The notes below the pieces were generated by a model, which searched no databases, was not told the origin of the DNA, and saw only the letters and a program-made list of their open reading frames with translations. A program made the translations under genes and the position numbers. 64,000 nt of DNA from Nautilus pompilius (Eukaryota > Mollusca > Cephalopoda > Nautilida > Nautilidae), in contig JACATO010001095.1 in the NCBI GenBank assembly GCA_018389105.1, forward strand, positions 62,001-126,000, written 5' to 3'. Below are positions 26,300 to 38,400 of this stretch, piece by piece (position 1 is the stretch's first letter; each line of letters begins with the position of its first letter).

Positions 26300-27850
26300 A
26301 TTTGAAGTGTTTGCTTGAAACTTTAAGGCTTCAGAGTGAGACTTCCAATCTACTTCAGGTTCTCTCATGTTGACTTTCTGCCCATCCACTAACATCTAAA
26401 TAATAGATCTGATAATGGCATATTTGCTATGATTTTTACATTTAGAAAAAAAATATCAGTAGTTGTGCTTCCATTACAAGTCAGATTTTCAAATAGTTTG
26501 TAATCTTATTTGGATTATGCTAGCTGTTTAAAATGAAATATTTGTAACTTTCACATTCATGGCAATTGTCTTTGTTGTTAAAAAAAATTATTTAGGCATT
26601 TTTTAAAGTCATAAGGTAATTGTTCAAGTTTCCAACATTATTTGTTTTACTGTTTCACCATGTTTATAGATTTCTAATGGAATGTTGTCTATGCCAAGCA
26701 ACTTACCTGATTTACTCATCTTTGCTTTTTTCAATTTTGAAAATTATAGGTAGAATATCAAGGTTGGATGTAAATGGAGACGTTTCTGTGGTGTTAAAAA
26801 CTTTGGAAAGAATATTTTAATTTATGAAATAAGCCTTATTTTCTATATTGTTTTTTATCTTACATCATACTTGTTTTATTTCTAGTCAAACCCAACTCGG
26901 AACTTCCTTAGTATGTCTGTCCATAGACTACTTTTAAGGACATAACTCAGTTTTTTTAATCCATTAAATATATGTGTCAGCTGCTTTGTCATCACACCCT
27001 TCATTTTTCTTGTTTTTGTAATTTTGACATTTCTAAATTTTTTTTTTTTTTTAAATCTTGTATTTGGCCCACTTAATGCTTAATGACATTTGTTTATCTC
27101 TTAAGATTTGCTTCTTTGAAACCAGATTACAATTAACTGCATACTTTTATGAATACCAAGAATGAGGAGAACAAACGAAAATGAAGTGATCCTTGCTCAG
27201 TTGAGTAGTTTTTAGAGTTTGATAAATTGCTCAATTTAAAGTTTTTAATTTGTACATATCAAGCCTTTTCATATTAGCAGATTTTAGATTTCCTTGCTGT
27301 GTTTGATTTTTAGATTGCTTTTGGAAGCATATCTGTATAATAGTCTGCTCTTCATGCCCATGCACAATTGAAGTCTTGCATCCTAACTAGAAAAGATGTG
27401 GCATAATAGGTGTCATTTGTTAGATGGTAGGAGTTTCCAAGTGTAGTACCATTTGTCAGGTAATTTGAATTTTTGTAATAGCTAGATCACATTCAATGCA
27501 GAATGTCAAAACCATTTAACCATTTGTGTTAAATGGTGCCTTTAGAAAATCTTCCTAGGGTTTTGCTCCAGGTATTTAAATCAGTTTGAAGTTGCCTAAG
27601 ATCATTTGTTAAATGTATTAGATACAATAACAGTATTTTTTTCAATTTGCACACTAAGTGGGAGTCTGAACTTTAGTTTTGATAGCATTCTACATGAAAT
27701 CACAGGAGTAATACCAGCATTTCTATTTAATGTTTCAAAAATTCATATTTATACTTGATTTCTAACAGCAGCAACATATCTGTTCTCTTGTTGATACAGT
27801 TATGATATTCCAAGAGGCAAATTCAGTTTGAAATTTGCATTTTTGCCACT
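26300..27850 (-). mobile_element. Decayed LINE 5' portion (endonuclease to start of RT)
   Basis: On the minus strand near 26,650-26,810: FNTTETSPFTSNLDILP, then KLLGIDNIPLEIYKHGE (compare the K-G-KSPGIDNIPAELIKHGGE entry to the RT domain). Upstream on the element, 27,000-27,560, lie diverged endonuclease C-terminal blocks, and FASWNIITV near 27,810 resembles the endonuclease start. It could be the 5' part of the same family as 18,540-19,460. Confidence 0.6.
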
Positions 27851-28994
27851 GAAGTGGAACCCTGACTAGTAAGATCCTAAGGGTAAAAAATTGAAAGGAC
27901 ATTTGTTTACCCTTTTTATTAAGGATTTCCCAATCCTCAGAGAGCGCTATGTAATTGTTTAAGTAGGACCTTAAGTTACTGCCATTCTCCATAAAGTCCC
28001 ATGGCCATCAAACTCAAACTGCCTGCAAGTAAATGTTGGCCAATAATATCCCACTTTACAGAAAATTGCTACATCAAACATTGGACTGTCTTTGCAATTT
28101 GCTTATAGTGGGGCCAGAATTTACAAATTTTCCTACTCACTTTAATATTATTTTGTTTCTCTAAAGACCAATAAATGATCTTGACAGTAGGAAAAACCTA
28201 GTTGTAGAGATTTGTCAGGGTTACCTTACCTTCTTTCATTGGTTAAATGAAAGGTTATACCACCTCTTTACATCATCTGGTAAAAAGGATAGTTGTAGCA
28301 TTTTATAGACCTAGCAACACCACAACATAGACATGATGAACTTACCCCATAGGGTGACTAAACAGTTGCAGTATCTTGGGGCAAACCATCCTATCTGATG
28401 GCTATTCAATTCTTCCATCCACCACTCAGCGATGCACCTGATGGCAGCTATAACCATTTCAGTAAATCAGGACCATAAATTACAGCGAAGTTCATTAAAG
28501 TAGCTTAGAAATGGAAACAGTTACTCAGCTGTTTCAAGAAAGCAGCATGTTCCAAAGGATTCTCCCAAACAGGTCAGGAAATAGAATTATGCATAATGTT
28601 CAGATCAGTGTGTTCAAAACAGTAAAATGGGTTATCTGGCTGGTTTATGTTATTTAGAAAAATGGAGATTATCATCACAAAATCACTAATAAATGGGTGA
28701 AATGGTTTTTAATTGAATCACTTCCTGCTTTCTAATAGAAGTGTAGCAGGGATTTATTAGAAAACAGGATTGTCTGACTATTTGAAGAATATTCAATGAA
28801 CTTTGAATTCAAATGTTGATGCTGCTCTTGCACAGACTGCTTAGTAATGTCTTTGTCAGTCTATACTTGAAGGTGCTGAGGAAACCTTTTTGATTCCATG
28901 TGTAGTTAGCAACCAAAATCAATTTGTTACCACCACTAAAATACTTGGCATAAGCAGCTAGGCCAAGCATCATTCTATTAAAATTTTGCATATT
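27851..28994. other. Unassigned AT-rich DNA
   Basis: No gene recognised. A 60-codon minus-strand frame (28809-28991) has no motif and may belong to the neighbouring repeat. Confidence 0.4.
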
Positions 28995-29240
28995 TAAACC
29001 TACTCCTGCTGCAGTCTTTTCTAATCTTCAGGTTACGATACATCTACCAGCAGATATCTATGCAGGTAGTGCTTCTGAAATACTGTGGCAACTCAATATT
29101 ATCAGTTTGGGTTGCTGAGCTTTCAGATGGAACTACACTTGCATTTTGAAGCAGTCGTCATTGCCATGGTGGGTTATGGCAGCTAGGGTCTTATTTTAGA
29201 CCATGGAAAAAAAGAGATGCATGCAATTTTTAGAACTAAA
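28995..29240 (+). repeat. Unclassified interspersed repeat, copy A
   Basis: Colinear with 41,940-42,310 over several blocks, in the same orientation. Family unknown; diverged. Confidence 0.4.
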
Positions 29241-29247
29241 AATATAC

Positions 29248-29275
29248 AGCTGTGGCCAAAAGTTAGGCATCACCC
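29248..29275 (+). mobile_element. Solo Tc1-like terminal inverted repeat
   Basis: CAGCTGTGGCCAAAAGTTAG followed by GCATCACC resembles the outer end of many animal Tc1 elements. No matching right end or transposase was found within the next kilobase. Confidence 0.35.
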
Positions 29276-30112
29276 TAGATCTGCAATGTCAGTTTATCAA
29301 CACTATTAAGTATGCAGAACAATGAATGGTATGTATTTTAGTACAATAATATGGTATGACACAAAAATTGTCTATGGCTATACTTATTATCTAAGCACTA
29401 GGTTTTTTTAAGGATAGGAATATTAACATTAATAAACCTGAGGCCTATCTATATGGTACATGAAAGAAACTCAGTAAGTACATTTCAATTTAATTGGTAG
29501 CATTAAATTTTCATGCTTTAAAACAAAAACCATAACAATCAGATTTAGGTTTTTGAGGGTTTACATTTTAAATTTCAGTTCAAATGACATGTTAGTATCT
29601 GCAAATCAAATTTAATCTCACAATTTCTTGCTGGAATATTTTGATAGTGTCAAATCAATAAAATTTTGAAGTGCAGGCAGAAACAAACAATAGCCTTCCT
29701 GGAATTTCACCAATGCTCCAGTAAAAAAAATCTTTACACCAAAAAAATGTGCCCAATAAAACATTACACTGCTAATTCCAAATTGAGAAATACGAAAATC
29801 TGGATAAACAAGGTGAAAACAAAACTGATGTCAACAGCATTCTACTATAGACAAAATAAAGTGGCTTCTAACAATCCATAATTTGGTATAAACAATACTG
29901 ATTTCCAATGAAGTTAGTTTTAAAATATCAAAGGTGAAGTTTTTGCCATGCAGTTTCATTCAATGAATTTCAAAATAAAAAATATAAAGTAAACCATATC
30001 AGTGTTAATATAATTAACTTTGACCTTGTTGAACAGCATCCTCAATTAGTCGAGCTTACCAAGCAGGCTTCATATCTGAGTACTTAGATATATTCCTCAA
30101 AGTAGTTTTCAT

Positions 30113-30143
<31 letters not shown>

Positions 30144-30226
30144 ATGTACATAGATTTGGTTAGAAGAACCATTCGTAAAGAAAAATCAGGCACTGGTCTA
30201 ATTTAGAATTACATTGAGACTTTCCT
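29276..30226. other. Unassigned DNA before right duplicate
   Basis: No gene recognised; a 26-nt A-tract lies at 30113-30138. Confidence 0.4.
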
Positions 30227-30385
30227 GAAAATGTACACTTCCTTTACATTCCCAGTAGTATCTGTTAAATCTAAACTGAGCCAATTGATCGTGATCAAAA
30301 TTACGCTTCATTGGTGTAGTAAATGTTTTGAGAGCCTATTTGAACTCAACCGCGAAATAACTAGGAACGCACAATTTGGTGAAAG

Positions 30386-30694
30386 TTGATCCGAGTTTTT
30401 CCGCATCATGCCCTCGGATGCCATTCCTTAGAGATTTGTACTGACTACTCCCCCGCACAAGTTTACAGCTGCACTAATCCTTACAACCAAAGACAGACAA
30501 GAGGAAATGCCATAGTGGTGTCACAAAAGAGAGGTGTTGAACTGGTGCTGCAAGCAGGGCCTTTGATGCAAGCAAGAGACATTTGGAAAGCACTGGCTGT
30601 GCTAGAAGATGCGTCTCTGCCGCAAAAAGTCAGCCCACCTGTTATAAAGAAGACTGTTCATACTAGAAGTGATGAAAAGCACAAAGCTGTGTGA
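30386..30694 (+). other. Unrecognised 102-codon open frame in right duplicate
   Basis: Open frame upstream of SOHLH2 beginning MIRVFPHHALG. The left copy has a 2-nt difference in its middle (near 10,611) that breaks the frame. It matches no known family and is probably not a gene. Confidence 0.2.
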
Positions 30695-32140
30695 CCAGGG
30701 CAGAACAGAGCTACACAAGCCATGAAAATCCTTGACAAAGGCAGTCACACATGCTTTCTGTAATTACTAATTCTCAATTGACGAAATAAAAAAAAATTTG
30801 CAAACTCCCAATAATTAACAGGAATATGCCAATGCAGTTAACTGAAGGTTTAATCTTGTGCTTCAGTGAAGACTAACCTAGAAGACCCTGGGGCTAGTCA
30901 GATTACCAACAACTACATCACATCTAACAGTACAATAAATATTTTAAAGAAATTTAAGTCCTTTTTTTTTCCATAAATGAGACAAACGCACAATGAGGAA
31001 TAAAATTCCTCTAATATGAGACTGCATCAAAGTGTAATAATGATCATATCCCCAAAGATTAACAAAATTATATTTTCTAAGTGAAAAACCACAAAGAAAC
31101 ATTAAAAAACGAAACCAGTTCCCACACAAAATCTGAATAAACGGACGATATTCTCGTCCCAGCCAGAATTTTTACATCTATTGAGATATTTTAGTCAGGC
31201 TGACCATTCTGACTTTTCCACACAATGAGAACTCTCTCTCTCTCTCTCAAACACAAGGATTAAAATACATCAATCCACACACCTGTTACATTTCGTTTTG
31301 TTAACGGAACAAAAATCAACCGTTCACAATCCATTTTCAGTCTTCATGCCGTAAAAAAAAAACAGGAATTTATGCAGCATCCATATAATCCACAAAAATC
31401 CTGACTTCTTACTAAAATATAATTTCACAAGAAATAGAAGGCAAACAAGTAGTCAAAGGGAGAGTACTCTGGTTATTTATATCAAATTATGGAACACCCG
31501 CACGAAAGATTTAATTTCCGTTTCTGTTATTTATCAGGGTGACGCTACAATATTTAAAATACCAAATACCACACCCGTTATGTATCATTAGTGAGATTAC
31601 CATATAATCATTTACAATTTTAGAGTATGGTCCCAGAAAACGTTAAAATACTTGCTTGTTTATTACGTTTTTAATATATAAATTATAAAAACAATTTTTA
31701 TCTAAAATTGTTCATCAGATAATGACGATAAGAAGAATGTGCGAAATAATCCGTTGGTTTTCAACAGTAGAATTCCTAGTGGAGAAGATGTATACATCAC
31801 AGGTTCACGCCGTGTATGTGCTGGTTAGGGAAGTATCAGGAGGAAAAAAAAAGAGATTGAGGTTGCAATCGCTCTCCAAAATTCGTTTTCATCTTTTCAG
31901 TTACGCCAAGTAAATAAAATTAAAAGCAAATGCTAATTTAACAATTTTAAAAGTTCCAAATTTACACAACCACTTATTTATTTTCAAACGTAATTTCCAC
32001 CAGATACGAAATAATCCCTATTGAATGACAGTGCCCTGAAACAAAACAATTTATTAGCCTGTCTCAAATCGAGGACAGGTAACAGGTTATTGTTATGGTA
32101 ATGAAAAAATATTTTTTTTAAAATTTCAACTACTTAGCCA

Positions 32141-32146
32141 CACGTG
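32141..32146 (+). promoter_or_regulatory. E-box CACGTG upstream of SOHLH2
   Basis: Palindromic E-box 129 nt before ATG 32275. A bHLH factor such as SOHLH2 could bind it, but one hexamer is weak evidence. Confidence 0.3.
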
Positions 32147-32274
32147 ACTAAGTCTCGTAATCGCTATTCGACCGGACATAGTAGTTGGCGGAAAGTTCGA
32201 CAATAAACAAACCAACTCAAACCCTCCCCACCACCAATATTTTCTGGTCTTCTACTCTATGAGGGGTTTCTAGC

Positions 32275-32493
32275 ATGTCAACTGCGCCGTCTTTCGAGCA
32301 AACTGTCCAGACGACGGCAGAGGAAGACAGTGGTTCGGAGACACACGGCTATACGAAGGATGCCATTTTCTCAGTTCTGGAGGCGAACTTACCCCGAGGC
32401 TACTCCTCAGACGACTCCAACAGCCTGTGTGGGGCCGGCTTACTGATGAGCGAAGCATGTTTTTCTCCGAACAGCCATTCTCTTAATGGCGAG
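32275..32493 (+). CDS. SOHLH2: SOHLH2 coding exon 1
   Basis: Starts at ATG 32275 (MSTAPSFEQTVQ) and ends at donor GAG|GTAAGT, phase 0, 73 codons. It encodes an acidic, Ser-rich N-terminus with no recognised domain. An identical 73-codon copy lies at 12360-12578. This copy is the functional one because only it is followed by exons 2-11 in order. Confidence 0.8.
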
Positions 32494-35400
32494 GTAAGTA
32501 TGTGGGCACAATGACAATAAAGTTGCCAACAGTGAGCTGTAAGTCGGGCCGAAATGTCAGTTACTGTCTGCGCTATTCGGCTGCTTAGAAATCGGTGGAG
32601 ACGAAGGTAGTGATGTTTTACCGCTTTAATACGAATTTGACATGTAATGCTTGTTTTTGAAACTGGCTCTTTATTAATAAATTTAACTTAAAACTTACAT
32701 TCACTATATTAATTTAACGCATTTCTTAAATATTGTTTGAATAAAAACAGCAGAATCAGTCGATTAATACAAAGTCGTTTGAAATAGTTATCCATTATTT
32801 TTTTTTATAAGATATCAGTAGTAGCCCTTTTGATAACTATAAATATTTGAGGAAAAATTTCGTTTAAGGAAAAATTTACTAACAGTTTAAAGAAATAATG
32901 CACAAGCAATTTTGTTATTCAATTCCTGTGCGCAGTTTATCTACTAAATTCGAGTCCCATACCGTTTTGTACATGTTTAACTTCAGTTTTAAGAAAAGTT
33001 TGTTTTTGTTTAGTCTCAAGTGGAAACTGATAAATACCTTGGTATGAGAAACTCACACCATACGAGACTGGTTTTACATTCCAAAACAACTGATCTCGTT
33101 TATAAATTTAAAACACTTACGGAAAAGCATCCGCCAACCGTATAAACTTTACTGACTACCATTAACAGTTTGTCAGTTAAAACGTCTAACGAATTTTTCA
33201 ACGCAACTGTGTAGAAGTGGCTATTCTTCTAAGATGTCCTGATCGAAAAGACGAGTTTTAGATATGACACTCCTGGTGTAGGTTGGGAATTAAGCGTAAG
33301 CTGGCAGAAGGTTCTCTTGCCCGGGTAGAATCACGTGCCACTTAAAAATGCCACCAAAGGGCTTCGTTAATATAAAGAACGCGATTCTCAATTTCACACT
33401 AACAGTTCATGCAGGAAGACAAGTTAACTAATGGTCTCTCCTGCCGAAATTAGCAGCTAGTGTGAAATATTATAAATTCACTTTCAGCTCCTATTAAAGG
33501 AAAAATTTTAAAAAACACCTTGCCAATTTCAGTTCTCTATTCGCTCCGTGAATGTGCCAGTTTCTCTTCACCATTCCAGTAAATGGTCTCTTAACTTGTT
33601 CCAGGCTCTATCTTGAACTACAAGCATCATTCCTGCACAGCACATTCTAGATGTGGCCAAATCAAAGCTTTATGAGGAAGATCTATAATTTGTTTTTACA
33701 TCTTATGGGCCTCTTCATTTATTTTCTCCAATTTTTATATCTGAAGAAATTACTACCAGATCTATCTCCATGTGCTACTTTTCTCACTCTTTAATAAAAA
33801 CTACAATAACTGGTGCTATTTCGATGTCACTAATAAATGAAACAAAATTAGATCAGAGACTGAACTTAAGGGAGAGCTGTCATGCACCTTTTCTTTAAAA
33901 AGAAAAAAGTAAAATTTTTAATGAATGGACGGTTTATAGTTTACCTGTTTCTAACGATTTTAAATAGTTACCGTCTATCTACCGTTAGATTTAGAACCAT
34001 AAAATGTCGTTTTATTCTCTAATGTATGCAATTTTTTTGTTGTTTAACGTAATTAGACACTGGTTTTAATGCCGATAATTTTTACTCCCGTGAATAACTA
34101 GTAAAATATCTCCACACTTTGCGAACCAATCTTTAGCTGACGAAATTAGACTGAATATATGTATAGAAACCTTTAGGTTGTTTAATATCGTTAGCCTCAT
34201 TTTTATTTTCAGATTTAAAATTTAAAACTGATTTATACTAGCAGATCTGCCACCAGATACAGCTTTACGATATTTTTTTGTAGACGATTGAGAGATCTCT
34301 AACTGGTTCATTTAGAACTAAAATAATTCACGCTGCACCACACTAACAAACTTCTTACTCGGTCATGACTAATTCCCAGCCAATATTAAGTTAGTCTGGA
34401 ATAAGGTGTAGTTATTGGTAAATTACAAATATTGCTATTTATTGGAAAAAATTCACCCATTGCACTGGTAACCTCCTTCGTACGTTAAATTTATTAGCTA
34501 TATCAGTAGCGAAGGTTGAGTATGTCGCGGTCCTACCTACCCCAAATCTCACTAATAGCAGCTGCTAGTTATAGGAAATTCTTAAGACACTTGTAATACT
34601 CAGAAATAAGCTAACATAATATCAATGCACGCATACATTTTTTAGATGAAGTTTAGTCACTTCAGTCAGGACTACATGTAATCTATTGTTTAAGTATCTT
34701 TTACCGCTAATGAAGACAACTCGAAGTCTCAACCAGTTTCGTACCTACTAAAAATACAAGGCTTCACATTTATCTGTACAATCTTGGATATCAATCATCT
34801 CAAGGAAACTTTCCCTCCAAGTTTCGCTATTGCTTCTAGAACACAAGTTTCGCTTTAGCATACAAACTAATTTTTTTTTTAATTTGAAATTAAAGCACCT
34901 AGATTCTACTTAGAAAACAGAATTTAAAAAGAGAGACTAAATTTAGAGCGCGTGTAGTTCTAGAAAAGTGCTCAAACCTGACTAGCGTCAAGAGTGGTAT
35001 CGCACAACAATAGAACAGCCCTCGAGAATCCCCAGCGCCCTCTGGTAACTGAAATTTCAAATTAATTTCTACTGGCAGCAGCGATGACCTCAATAAGTTT
35101 TAGCCAGGTCAGTCTTATCGTAATTCGAATCCTTAAGCGTTTAATTTTGAAATATTCAACACAACAAAAAGCTTTTTTTTAGGTCTCTATGCTAAATGGG
35201 CGAAAATGTGTAGTCATTTAAATACGAGACAACTGTAGGCGGTGTATTCACGGCTGACCGCCCATTCCACGGGTTTCAGAAGTTTTTACCTGAACTACGT
35301 AGAAAAATGGATAATTTATACGATAGAAACCTTACTTTCCTTTCAGTTGTGTTGAGAAGGGGTTACAATTAAAGTAATAAAAAAAAAAATGTATGATTAT

Positions 35401-38400
35401 GGAAGAATGACAAATTATTAGTCACCTGGAAATAGCCACCCATTGTAAAAAGAAAGGAGGGGAAAAGATGAAGGTTTGAAATGAAAATGATGACGATTAA
35501 TATTTTACATCAACGGTTCCAAGAGTAATTGTGATAGATTAGAGATAATTCACTTACACACCAGTTTGGTTATCATAGTTTGTTTGCCAGCAACAGACCG
35601 CTGCCTGGGATCTGGCTAAATCACCATCAACCTATGCGATCAAAATCAATAGGCTATCACGGTGACGCTGAGTACCGTAGTTGACCGATTTGAGGGAATT
35701 ATCGCTGATTCTATACCTAGCGAATGGATAACTCGAAAATTACTTGCCTTTCTTCCGCAGCAGAGGATTCGGAGTTTCCGACTGTTTAGCTTCTTTTGTC
35801 GCTTTTCGTCCAATTGTTACAGATGAAATCGTGATTGGAACGTGAATTCCACGAAGCAGACGACAATTTGTTATCTGCACGTGCTTTTGGGGAGGAAGGC
35901 GGGCTTTCCCTGGCCAAACGCTACGTTAAGAGGACTGATTGGTCAACTATTGAGCGGAGTCGGGGAGCATTCATTGTTGGACTGTAGAACTCTGGCGTGT
36001 GCACCCCACCATACAGCGGGATGCTTTAGCATACTATGCACGTGTTTTTCAAGATAGATATAAATCTGTGTGTTCTTGCTTTTTCAGAGAAAAATTAAAA
36101 TCCCATTATTGGTGAAGTTGAGATGTAATAATTAAGTGTGGTTTGGTGTCCAGATTGTGGCGAACTCTCCTGTAGGGTTTGTCATCTCGCTCCCAATACA
36201 AACCTCACGTTATATCATTGAATCATTTGGATACAGCTAGTGAGACTGGAGGCATTCAACATTAATTTCAAAATAGAAAATGCTAATAATCCAGGCGTCT
36301 GTTCACCACTTCCCCCGCTAAATGCCATTTGATGTACAAAAAAACATAAACATTGCTCAGATTTTAACCAGGAAGTTTAATTCGAGCATGTTCGAGTTAG
36401 AATGGACTGCGGACAAAAATTGGAAATTTTATACTTTTCAGACTGCGTTACTTACTAAATATTTCGTGGAAACAAATCCCGTTTCGCTCTAGTGCAGAAC
36501 CGAGCGGCATTTTGGTATCTACTAATTTATGATGGATAATTAACAATGTTTTTCTTAGTGGGGGTGGGAAGCCTCGACTACTTTTGTTTTCTTAAAATTT
36601 TAAACCTGATGTTAAGTGTTTCACGCTGACAAACCGAAACACCACGTGAATTATGGTTTGATTTTGTTTCATTTAGAACAAAGAGATACCTTCGGCATCG
36701 CTGGTGGTAGGAGACGCTTTCAGCACGAAACGTTTGCAAGAGTTGATAATGCTGCAGACGGTGGAGCACGAAATACAGGTGTGCGTCACGGAAGATGCGT
36801 TTAGGATGGCGAACACAACGGTGTACCAGCTAATTTGGCTGCTGATGTCGGTACCTGCCAGTCAAGACACATTAAGTCTCACCACTTCCATCAGGTTGTT
36901 TCCTGTCATTGAATCTGAAAATTTTCCATTTTTATTTTAAATTAAACTTTAGTTCTATTTTCTACATTTTCAGTTTGACTTTTATTTGTTCATCCTATCG
37001 GTGAATGTTATAATTGACCTGGTTGGCGCCATTAGATTCGCCCAGTTTGAAGTGGACGGTAAAAGCTTCTTCCTGACCCCAGCTGGCCAAACGTCCCGCT
37101 AAAATAAAGAAACAGTGCAAAGTGATAGACGCATTCAAGCGAGGCTGCAGGACGTCCTCATTGGGGATTAACACGATTACTAAATGTCAGCGTGGTAACA
37201 AATGTTAATCTACATAGCGGTCTTGCCTCCTTGGAGTAAAAACAAACAAACAAATCAACACCTGGTCATTTATTACCACTCAACGCAAACAAGAGCCGAC
37301 ATTTTTACATCCATACGTTTTCTGAAAAAAAAATGGCGTTATGAGAGTTTGGTACTTAGTACCCCTCCTAGACAGACAAACAACTGTTGGGCTTTCTCGA
37401 CTAATTAACGAAATTGAATTGATTTTTTAAAAATTATCAGTCCACCAGTGGTTGGCTAAAGCAATTCTCCGTGTTACTGTGCTAAAGCCCTTGTTTGGTG
37501 CTCAGTTCAGATTGAAACTTAATTTTAAAGTAGACTGTTTATCAGCCATTTCACGTAGGCTATTTTGAACTGTGGCGATGTACATTAAAGCAGAGTTTTT
37601 GTTTTCTTTTTCTTTGTAGATTAGAGGAACTTTCTAAAACTAATTGGAGGCAAATGTGCACCCAAATTTAAAAAAAAAATAAAAATCAAACAAACTTCTG
37701 GTGGTGAACAATAATTATTAAAAAAAATCTTATTGTCAGTAATATCCAGAAAAGTCATGAAGGAGATTTGCACTAATATGTTATTACTAAAAAACCTAAA
37801 AGAAGATTGTACTCAATTGAGTTATTGTATAAATTATATACACTTGTAAGAGCTTAATCAGTGTTTTATATTCTGTAATTCAGCTGTCAAAAATATCAAA
37901 ACTTAACTGCTCTGCTCCATACATTCTCACAAAAGCTTTTGTTTTGTTGCTGAAAAATAAAATGTATTAATACAAAACAAGTCATACCAAATGAATTTTT
38001 AAATACCCTGATTAGTAGTCAGAGGGTTAGGGGGGGTGCAATTTAAACAATTTGCAAAGAAAGTATTTAAGTAAATTATGAGTTAAAGATTCTGTTATTC
38101 TGTTTTTTTTTTTTAAATGAAAATATCAGTGATGATGAAGAGTACAATCTCTAGTAAATTCAATGAGTACTGCATAATATTTGAGTGATGTTAATGGGTT
38201 TGAATGTATTGGTCAGTCATTGTGTTGCTGTGATAAACAACAACTATCTTTCAGATATGCCAGTAAGTGCAACCGCAACACAGTCATCTTGGGAGTGGCA
38301 GATTCGCCACTGGAAGGTAGGTGTTTCTTTATTTCTTTTATTTTTCTCTAAGCAACTTTACTGCTCATCTACAAAAGCTACTGGCCTCATCCTTTATGGA

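Larger units (their letters stand above)
30227..32637 (+). repeat. Near-identical duplicate block, right copy (5' end of the intact SOHLH2 gene)
   Basis: Partner of 10,314-12,722, displaced by about 19.9 kb. Includes a (CT)n run at 31232-31248, the 5' flank with an E-box, and SOHLH2 exon 1. A 26-nt A-tract (30113-30138) lies about 90 bp before the left junction. Confidence 0.9.
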
